A stretch of 64,000 nucleotides of DNA, from the NCBI GenBank assembly GCA_018829445.1, contig JAHJTV010000063.1, forward strand, positions 186,001 to 250,000, given 5' to 3'. Shown here one piece after another: positions 1 to 9,300 of this stretch (position 1 is its first letter; each line of letters begins with the position of its first letter). The stretch comes from a bacterium. GTDB lineage: Bacteria; SAR324; XYD2-FULL-50-16. Both the position numbers and the translations under genes were made by a program. The notes below the pieces were generated by a model. It did no database searches. It saw only the letters and a list, made by a program, of their open reading frames with translations, and had not been told where the DNA came from.

Positions 1-348
1 TAGGAGCTTGATTCGTTTCCAAAGGTACCCCTTGATATCCACGAATCAAAATGTTTCTTCCAAGGTTTGATTACATACCTGAATAGTCGAAGTTTGCAGA
101 CACAGGGATGTGACCGATATATTATCATTTTTTAAATTGATCTATAATTATGGCAGTTGTCTTGGTAAAATTTGCCCCTGTACCAAGAAGCAGGTATTGA
201 AAAGTCCCCGTTATTCCGAGTTTTAGTTTTAATCCGGGAAACGCATTCCCGATTTTCAGAGATCTAAATTTGGCATACTATTCGGGTAGCACGAGCGAAT
301 TAGTTTATCTCACAGTTAGACAAAAAATAGTCATAAAAGAACTGAACT
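1..348. other. Intergenic leader of the first operon
   Basis: I see no gene here on either strand. A short hairpin (arms cgggaa/ttcccg, about 235-251) followed by atttt could be a weak terminator for something to the left. The region presumably carries the promoter for the kinase gene at 349. I found neither a convincing sigma-70 nor a sigma-54 promoter by eye. Confidence 0.4.
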
Positions 349-1590
349 ATGCTAGCTTCATACGAAAATGGTACGGGTGACTTTGACAACTTCATGGTTT
401 TCTCCGATAAATTTAAGCCTGAACAACCTTTAAAAGACGAAAATATGTGGGAAGTACTGATTGTCGATGACGAACAGGATGTTCACAAAATGACCAAGAT
501 GGTCTTAAGAAATTATTCTTTTTTGGGGCAGAAAATAAATTTCCACAGCGCCTATTCGGCGCGAGAGGCAAAAGAGTTCCTAAGAAGCCATCAAAATATT
601 GCGCTCGTCCTGTTGGATGTTGTTATGGAAGAAAGAAACGCCGGTCTAAAACTGGTTGAGTTCATACGACAGGACTTGGAAAACGAATCGATCAGGATTA
701 TAATTCGGACCGGGCAACCGGGAGAAGCGCCCGAAGAAACCGTTATCCGTGACTACATTATCAATGATTATATAGAAAAGGGCGATATCACCACTCGTCG
801 ACTTTACACAACCATCACGACGTCATTAAGGGGTTATAGAAACCTGATTGCGCTTCAGGACAGTATATATGAGCTGGAGCGGTTGTCATCCAGCCTGAGA
901 ACAGCCTATACTCGTCTGGAAGCCCTGGATAAAGAAAAAGCAAAAATTATCCAGTTTCTCTATCATGAATTGCTAACCCCCTTGAACCATGTGGGCGCTT
1001 CCCAGGTATTCGATGTATCGGAGCTTTCCGAACAGAATCGGGCAATACTGGAAATGGTCAAAAAAGGATTCAACCGCCTGAATGCTCTAATCAAAGCCTT
1101 TCTCGATTACTTTGAGTTTATGGGCAGTAACTTGAATCTGAAACCGGAACCGATAATCATTGAAGATCACATTTCCCGTATTATAGAAGATTTAAAACCT
1201 AACGCCGACCGCAAAAAACTTATCATGGATTCAGATCTATCCCAGCAGGTATCCATTACAGCAGATCCCAACCTTTTTGATGTCGTGCTGCAAATTATTG
1301 TGGACAATGCCATCAATCATTCCGAAGAGAAGGGCAGAATATTGATCAAAACTCAAACAACCGCGGAGGGAGCTGTGCAACTTCTGATAGAAGACAATGG
1401 AACCGGGATTCCTAAGAAAAACCTGGAGAGAGTTTTTCAAGCCTATGACCTTGAGAATTATTACAGACGTGAAGGAGGATTTGGTCTTAATCTATCAAAA
1501 TCCAGATATATTATTGAATCCCATGGTGGCAAATTATGGGCAGAGAGTGATGGCTTGGATAAAGGAGCCAGGTTTATCATCGAGTTGTAA
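349..1590 (+). CDS. Receiver-histidine kinase hybrid (soluble)
   Basis: Cytoplasmic two-component protein of 413 residues with no membrane segment. Residues ~34-165 are a receiver domain with acidic pocket (VDDE) and phosphoacceptor Asp90 (LLDVV). The stretch RIIIRTGQPGEAPE and the following INDY.EK resemble receivers found N-terminal in RpfG/DUF3369-type proteins. A coiled linker leads to a HisKA-like segment (YHELLTPLNH, His206), then a HATPase domain with N (DNAINHS), G1 (EDNGTGIP) and G2 (GGFGLNLSKS) boxes. It is therefore likely to receive phosphate from another kinase or act in a phosphorelay. It is the first gene of a run ending with a membrane kinase at 13600, which is a natural partner. 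Start ATG at 349; an internal ATG at 445 (MWEVLIVDD) is possible because residues 1-32 are not conserved-looking. Confidence 0.85.
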   Translation: MLASYENGTGDFDNFMVFSDKFKPEQPLKDENMWEVLIVDDEQDVHKMTKMVLRNYSFLGQKINFHSAYSAREAKEFLRSHQNIALVLLDVVMEERNAGLKLVEFIRQDLENESIRIIIRTGQPGEAPEETVIRDYIINDYIEKGDITTRRLYTTITTSLRGYRNLIALQDSIYELERLSSSLRTAYTRLEALDKEKAKIIQFLYHELLTPLNHVGASQVFDVSELSEQNRAILEMVKKGFNRLNALIKAFLDYFEFMGSNLNLKPEPIIIEDHISRIIEDLKPNADRKKLIMDSDLSQQVSITADPNLFDVVLQIIVDNAINHSEEKGRILIKTQTTAEGAVQLLIEDNGTGIPKKNLERVFQAYDLENYYRREGGFGLNLSKSRYIIESHGGKLWAESDGLDKGARFIIEL

Positions 1591-1676
1591 GTTGGATTAC
1601 CAAAATCAGATCTATAATTTTCCCGCATTAAGACAGATAACGTGAGAACCATTCAGTCTTTTGGTGTCATATCTAT

Positions 1677-2432
1677 ATGAACAGGAATTGTTGCTTAATT
1701 TACTGCACGGTTTTAAGCTTCTTTCTGGCTTTTCCTACCTCTTCATTGGCCAAACCGCTAAAGGTTCAAATCAAGTTGTTGGAGCCATGGGGTTATTACT
1801 CTTCCATTAATCAAAACAGCAAAGAATTCACCGGAATCTGGATCGATATTATTAAATTATATGCAAAAAAAACGGGAATAGAATTCCAAATCAGCCTCGC
1901 CCCACAAGCAAGAGTCATTCAAAATCTGGAAAGCGGAAAAACGGATATGAGCTTTCTGGCAAAATCCGAAGAGGAGAATCCGAATCTTGTTTATGTCGCA
2001 CACATGTTCTCAATCGCCACCATTATCGTTTCTCTCAATGAAAAAAAGATAGAAACCTATGACGATCTGTACCGTACAAGAATCGGTATCGTCCGCGGAT
2101 CGAAGAATGATCCGATGTTTGATGCAGATGGAGCCCTGTTTAAGCAGGCTTATAGAGACCAGAAGATCATTGTCAATATGCTCTTTCAGAAACGTTTGGA
2201 TGCTATCGTGGGAGACAGTATCTCCATTCCTTATCTTTTGAACAAACAGGAGCCGGATTATAAATCCTATAATACATTTACCTTAAGAAAAGTACCTGTA
2301 TGGATACAACTGTCCAAAATTGCATCCTCATTAGATCAGACCGGATTACTTATCAAAGCCAATGAAGAATTGAAAAGTAGCGGTGAATATGCCCGAATTA
2401 TTAAAAAATATGCAGATTATACTTTGGACTAA
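1677..2432 (+). CDS. Secreted solute-binding protein, family 3 (SBP_bac_3-like)
   Basis: Periplasmic binding protein of 251 residues. Residues 1-25 form a signal peptide (hydrophobic core YCTVLSFFLAF, cleavage probably after SSLA). The mature part has the polar amino acid-binding fold: WGYYS near the N-terminus, GIWIDIIKLYAKKTG, LESGKTDMSFL, then RIGIVRGS and RLDAIVGD in the second lobe. Many proteins of this kind without a permease partner serve as sensory ligand binders. No permease or ATPase lies nearby; the neighbours are a kinase upstream (87-bp gap) and a Cache-like secreted protein downstream. A sensing role is inferred from this context. The ligand cannot be told from sequence. Confidence 0.8.
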   Translation: MNRNCCLIYCTVLSFFLAFPTSSLAKPLKVQIKLLEPWGYYSSINQNSKEFTGIWIDIIKLYAKKTGIEFQISLAPQARVIQNLESGKTDMSFLAKSEEENPNLVYVAHMFSIATIIVSLNEKKIETYDDLYRTRIGIVRGSKNDPMFDADGALFKQAYRDQKIIVNMLFQKRLDAIVGDSISIPYLLNKQEPDYKSYNTFTLRKVPVWIQLSKIASSLDQTGLLIKANEELKSSGEYARIIKKYADYTLD

Positions 2433-2721
2433 GCGTGTCGGATATTCCCGAGAATGCCTCTTTTTTCATCTTAGAGAAGCTTTATTCAACCTGTATCCCA
2501 GGCTGTAAAGGGTGGTAAGAAGAAGACTTCATCCACCACTCTTCTTCCAACCGGAAAAACACCGATCAATACTCTTGATTTTTCCCTCAACTTCAGCTAT
2601 TCCAGAAGGACTTTCACACCTGTATTAGCCGATAAACCGGGAATTCCCCGGTATCTCGAATGCAAACAGTCTAATTGCGATAAGCGTTGAAATAACAATT
2701 ATTTGCGCAATTAAAGAGGAT

Positions 2722-3339
2722 ATGATGAAAAAAGAGTTACTGATAACTGCCTTGGTTGTGATTTTTAGTTTTGGTGGTGCTTCTGCGCAGGATGCAAAGG
2801 AGAAACATACCGCACAGCAGATTTACGATTTTTTTGCCCAGTATAGTCCAAATGACGTGGTTGAGTATGCAGCGGAAGCGGTCAAATATTTTGGAAAAAT
2901 TGCTCCCAATTCCGTCACTCTTTCAGTAAAAGAGGAAGAGCAGGTCATGGGAAAGGCATTGAAGGAATTCAATGAAAAGCCACGCAAATATCAGTGGTCA
3001 CATCTTCCCTTTACGCCATCAATCGTCGTCCAAAGATGTGATGAAGGGCGAGTGGTTGCTCACCCAATACCCGATTTTTTCCCAATTATGAGTCAAAAAG
3101 GTTTTATAAAAAAATACAAGGATGTCAAAGGAAGAAAGATTGGGGTTATCCTTTGTCAGGAAACCAATGAAAAGGGAGCATGGGCTTTACAACATCAATG
3201 GTGGCCTTTGACTGATGAACCTCTGGATATGGGATTCTTTATGATCAGAATTCCAGGTACTCCTTATGAAATCCAATCCTTTTATCCAACCCAAAAATAT
3301 AGCGAAGCCCAGTTGAAAAAATTAATATTTGATGAATAA
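2722..3339 (+). CDS. Secreted protein, probable single Cache-like ligand-binding domain
   Basis: A 205-residue exported protein. Residues 1-22 are a signal peptide ending in GGASAQ. The mature part is one domain. Its C-terminal half (VVAHPIPDF, a glycine/lysine-rich KDVKGRK segment, a tryptophan-rich strand WALQHQWWPL, then IPGTPYEIQSF) resembles soluble Cache domains, where AHP, DxxG and W..Y.W elements recur. I assign this only from pattern. The gene has a good ribosome site (aaagagg, 2713-2719). Its stop codon TAA shares its last base with the ATG of the NRPS-PKS gene, so the two are translationally coupled. This ties a small secreted protein to biosynthesis of the metabolite, as a binder, sensor or immunity factor. 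Confidence 0.55.
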   Translation: MMKKELLITALVVIFSFGGASAQDAKEKHTAQQIYDFFAQYSPNDVVEYAAEAVKYFGKIAPNSVTLSVKEEEQVMGKALKEFNEKPRKYQWSHLPFTPSIVVQRCDEGRVVAHPIPDFFPIMSQKGFIKKYKDVKGRKIGVILCQETNEKGAWALQHQWWPLTDEPLDMGFFMIRIPGTPYEIQSFYPTQKYSEAQLKKLIFDE

Positions 3340-6300
3340 TGAATTTGATAAAACCTGAATTGCAGAAGGATTATCCCTTATCATTCGGTCAGCAATCCCT
3401 TTGGTTTCTTTATAGTCTGAATCCTCAAGCCGGAGGATATAACGGCAACTATACTTGGAGAATAAACAGCAAAATAGATATTCCTGCCTTAATCTCTGCA
3501 ATAAGGCTTTTATCAAAAAGACATCCGCTAATGAGAACGTTCTTTGACACGTCAGAGGGCAGATTAATTCACAAGCATTTTGATTCGTCCAAGACAGATT
3601 GTCAGAGAATTGATGCATCAACATGGACGAATTCAACGATTCACAGATTTATAGAGAAGGAAACATATAAAGCTTTCAATTTAGAAAAGGAAACGCCATT
3701 CAGGTGGTCAATTCTGGCAATTGATAATCAAAATTTCATTTTATCACTAACAACCCATCATATTTCATCTGACCTTTGGTCAGTTATGATTATTTTTAAC
3801 GAGCTAAAAGAGCTCTATTCAGGAATAATCAATTTCAGAGAATCAACCTTACTCAAAATATCAAAAAGCTATTCAAGATTTGTCAACTGGCAGCAAGACT
3901 ATATTCAAAGTGAAAGGTCCGTTCATGACTGGAATCATTGGCGTACAACGCTACATCACGAATTACCCATCCTGGATTTTCCCCTGGATCACCCCAAATC
4001 TCTTGAAATCTCCTTCAAAACCGACTCGCAGTATTTTGATTTAGACACTGAAACAATACGAAAAATACAAAAAATGTCAATGAAGGAGGGAATAACACCC
4101 TTTGTATTGCTTTTTGTTGTCTATCAAGTCTTTTTGTACCGGTACACCGGACAGGAGGACATAATAGTAGGAACCCCCGTTGCGGGAAGAAGTAGAAAGG
4201 ATTTTGGCGGCGTTATTGGATATTTTGTAAACATGGTTCCAATAAGAGCAAAACCCAAGGCAAACCAAACTCTAAGAGCGTTTCTTAAACAGACTTTGGA
4301 AGTAATAAAAAATGCACGGGAACACCAAGACTTCCCTTTTTCTGTAATGGTTGAGCGCCTTCAACCTAGTAGGGAATCCAATAAATCACCGATATTTCAA
4401 ACCATATTCTCCTGGGAAGACTCAAACAGCTTTGAAAATATACAAGATCCCATTGTTTCCTGTTTATCCAATAATAATGAAATCTGGGACTTGGATGAAT
4501 TCTCAATGGAGCTACTCCAAAAAAAAGTTGCTACCGAATACGATATTGCTTTACGAGTATCTGCTTACAAAAACAACCTGAGAATCCATTTCGATTACAA
4601 TCCGGAATTGTTGAAAAAATCAACAATTGACCGGATGATCTCGAATTTTAAACTATTACTGGATTCGGTTCTGGCAAATCCCGAGCTGTCCCTAAACACG
4701 CTGCCCATCATTTCCAACTCGGAAAAAGAGATTCTTTTAACCAAATGGTGCGGATCCACGACCGAATATCCCTCGAACGAAAACATTGTAAGTTTGTTTG
4801 AAAGGCAGGCTCACCAGGCATGTGAAAAAACCGCGTTGGTCTTCAATTCTATTTCCTCTTCTTACGGAATTCTGAATGGGCAGGCAAATCAGATTGGGCA
4901 TTATCTGGTCAATCTGATTTCAGGTAGAAAAGAAAAAATTGCTATCTGCCTTGAAAGATCCGCTGACATGATTTCCGGCATTCTAGGAATATTAAAAACG
5001 GGAAACCCATATGTTCCAATTGATCCTTCACTGCCTAAAGAACGCATTGGTTATATCATACGGGATACTCAATCAACCATTGTGGTGACCCATTCAAGAT
5101 TCGCCGAGATTTTTGATGATATGGATATACGGATTTTTTACTTGGATAAGCTAAAGGAGGAGCTGTTTCACTATCCAAGAAAAAACCTGAATATATCAAT
5201 ATCGCCTGATGATCTTACATATGTGATGTATACCTCCGGCTCCACGGGGAGTCCTAAAGGGGTGTGCATTACCCATAGAAATGTGATTCGACTGGTAAGA
5301 AATACCAACTATATTAGATTTTCTCCTGAAGATAGAATACTCCAATTTGCACCCTTTTCTTTTGATGCCTCAACCCTAGAACTTTGGGGCAGTTTATTGA
5401 ATGGAGCTCAACTTTTCATATTTCCACCACTCCTGCCAAGCTTGGATGACTTAGCTGATTTTATTCATTCAAACAAAATAACTATCTTATGGCTAACAGC
5501 TGGTCTGTTTAATCAAGTGGTTGAAAACGGTTTGGAGAAATACCAAAATGTGAAGCAACTCCTTGTTGGTGGAGACGTGTTATCTGCTAATCATATCCGA
5601 TTAGCCCTTCGGGATTTACCAGATACCAGAATAATAAATGGTTACGGACCAACAGAAAATACCACATTTACCTGTTGTTACCATATCAAAGACGAAAGTT
5701 GCTTTGGATCCTCCATTCCTATTGGCAAACCGATCTCCAATACTTTTACCTACATCCTGGACAAGCACATGGGCCTGGTTCCCATGGGAGTAACCGGAGA
5801 ATTGTGTATTGGTGGCGATGGTTTATCAAGAGGGTATCTCAATCTGCCTGAGTTAACTGAAAGAAAGTTCGTCTGTAATCCCTTCACTTCAGATCCCAAT
5901 GGCAAGCTTTACAGAACAGGCGACCTTGTTCGCTTTCTTGATGATGGAATTATAGAGTTTTTAGGCAGAATAGATGATCAGGTCAAGATAAGAGGCTTTC
6001 GAATTGAACTCGGTGAAATTGAAGTATCACTTCAGAGACTTGACCATATAAAAGATGCCGCCGTTGTAGTTCAAACAGGAGAGTCAGGTAACAAGCAACT
6101 AATTGCTTATTATCTTGAAGAAAACAACTCAAATGTTAGTGTCGATTCAATAAAACAGGGATTACGAAAAATTTTGCCTAATTACATGATTCCATCGGCT
6201 TTTGTAAAAATGGAATCCTTTCCTATTACCCACAATGGGAAACTTGATCGAAAAAGACTTCCCTGTCCGGATATTCAAAAAACACAAAACACCGAGCGAT

Positions 6301-9300
6301 GGGTTGAGGCTGAATCCTCGGTAGAATTGATACTCAGAGAAATATGGTGTTCAGTCTTGCAACTTTCCAGGATAGGAGTTGAAGATAACTTTTTTGATCT
6401 GGGCGGGAATTCAATTTTATTATTGCAGGTACACAGTAAGCTTCCTGGCAACATTAAACAAAAGGTAAAAATTGTAGACCTTTTTGAGTATCCGACCATT
6501 CACAGTCTGGCAAAATTCGTGTATTCAGAATCCGCACGCAACAGCTCGCCTTCTTTGTTTCAGAACAGATCACAGTATTCTTATCAAGAAGTAAAAATTG
6601 CTATCATCGGAATGTCGGGGCGGTTTCCCGGGGCTTCTTCCATAGAAGAGTTGTGGCAAAACCTGGTAAACGGCGTGGAAACGATTACCCATTTTAAGGA
6701 TGAAGAACTGTTAGCCGCAGGTCTGAGCCGTGATATCATTGACCAGCCCAATTATGTTAAATCAAAGGGTATTCTGAAGAATGCCGATCTGTTTGACTCC
6801 CATTTCTTCGGTTTCAGTCCAAAGCAAGCCGATCTTACTGATCCTCAGCATCGGATTTTCCTGGAATGTTCCTGGGAGGCTCTCGAAAATGCAGGTTATG
6901 ATCCTGCCCGTTACCCGGGAGTAATCGGAGTATTTGGCGGAACAGGCTACAACTCCTATCGTGACGGACTGGTGGAATTCCAAACCGGATTGAACTCCAC
7001 CGGGGATTTCCCGGTAATGATCGGTAACGAAAAGGATTTTCTCTGTACCCGCGTAGCATATAAACTGAACTTAAAAGGACCTGCAGTCGTGAACCAGTCC
7101 GCCTGCTCTACTTCACTGGTTGCCGTCCATTCAGCCTGCCAGGCTCTAAAAAACAATGAATGTGATATGGCCTTGGCAGGTGGTGTCTCCATTATTGGAT
7201 CAAATCAAGAAGGCTATTTATTTCAAAAAGGAGGCATTCTATCTCCAGACGGACATTGTCGGCCATTTGATGCTCTCAGCCAGGGAACGGTTCCCGGGCA
7301 AGGCGTTGGACTGGTTGTCTTAAAACGGCTGGATGACGCACTTGAAGACAGGGACACTATTCACGCTGTTTTAACAGGCTCCGCTGTCAATAATGATGGT
7401 TCCTTGAAGGCTGGTTACACGGCTCCCGGTGTTGACGGACAGGTCAAGGTTATTAGGGCGGCACTGGATAACGCTGGGGTTACTCCATCCTCAATCAGTT
7501 ATATAGAAGCCCACGGAACCGGAACCACACTGGGTGACCCCATCGAAATTCGTGCATTATCCAAAGCTTATGGAGTAGAGACTGAACAAAGACAATTTTG
7601 CGCTCTGGGTACAGCAAAATCCAATCTTGGACATTTAGACGTCGCCGCTGGTATCACCGGATTGATTAAAACAGTTCTCTCAATTAAACATAAGCAGTTA
7701 CCGCCAATTGTTAATTATAAATCCCCAAACCCTGCTATCAATTTTGAAGAGAGCCCCTTTTATCTGACCGATAGACTAATGGACTGGGATCCCGGGGAGA
7801 ATCCATTGCGTGCCGGTGTCAGCTCGTTTGGAATAGGCGGTACCAATGCGCACGTCATTGTCGAAGAACCTCCGAAGCATGAAGCGAAAGATTGTCCTGA
7901 AGGTTGGCAGATTCTTCCCGTATCAGCAAAAACCACAACAGCCCTTAAAAAGGCATGCGATAATCTACTACACTTCCTGGAAAAATCTTCAGCCAGGGAT
8001 GACTGCCGATTGTCTGATATTGCCTACACGTTACAGACGGGGCGACAGGAATTTCAGCATCGCTGCATTATCACCTGCAAATCAAGGGAAGGCGCTATCC
8101 ATACCCTCAAAGCGCAGGAACCTGGCAAAATCACATTCTCCAGCACAACAGCTTCCGGTCGACCGGTAGCATTTATGTTTCCCGGACAAGGATCACAATA
8201 TGTCGACATGGCGAAGGAACTGTATCTGAAAGAGCCGGTGTTTAAAAGGGAGATGGATGCCTGTTTTGATTTTCTACTAAGACAGGAAAATCTGGATATA
8301 AAATCCATGGTATTCCCTGCAGAAAAAGAGATAAAACCCGCCAGGCTCGAAATCAATGAAACCCTTTATACCCAACCCATTCTGTTCTCCATTGAGTATG
8401 CCCTGGCAAAATTCTGGATAGCCCATGGGGTTAAGCCCCAGTCCATGATCGGGCACAGTATTGGCGAATATACAGCCGCCTGTATCTCCGGAGTATTCTC
8501 TTTGGATGATGCATTAATGCTGGTCTGCAAGAGAGGCCGACTTATCCAGTCGTTACCCCAGGGAGACATGTTGTCAGTCAGGACCTCGGAAGAGGAGATT
8601 CTACCCTTACTCGATGACAGGTTATCGTTGGCCGCTGTCAATACTCCCAATCGTTGTGTGGTATCAGGAGAAGTTGGAGCAATTGCAGTCCTGAAGAACA
8701 GGTTGGAGAACATGAATAGGGATTGCAGCATACTTTACACATCACACGCTTTTCATTCCCACATGCTGGACCCGATGCTCGAAGAGTTTCATGAATACAT
8801 CTCCGGCTTGACATTTTGTGCGCCACAAATCCCTTATATTTCTAATGTTACGGGGGAGTGGATCAGGAAAGAACAAGCCATGGATCCAGGCTATTGGGTA
8901 TCCCACCTAAGAGAGACTGTTCGCTTTTCAAAAGGGGTTAAGCAGCTGATGAAGAACCCTGATATTGTTTTTTTGGAAGTTGGTCCTGGCCGGGTCTTAA
9001 GAACATTGTCCGCTCAAAACCTGGAGAAAGCCAAAGCACATGTTGTTGTTTCATCTGTTTGCCCACCTTCCTCCAGACATTCAGATCTGGAATATATCTT
9101 ATCAAGTCTGGGCAGATTGTGGCTGCATGGTGTGAAAATCGACTGGAATAAGTTATCAGGACAAGATAAGCGCTATAAAATCCCTCTCCCCACTTATCCC
9201 TTTGAAAGGAGGAGACATTGGCTGGAAGCCAGGGAAAGACCTCGTCCTTCACTTGAGAAAATACCCAGTATTGGAGATTGGTTTTATCTGCCAACCTGGA

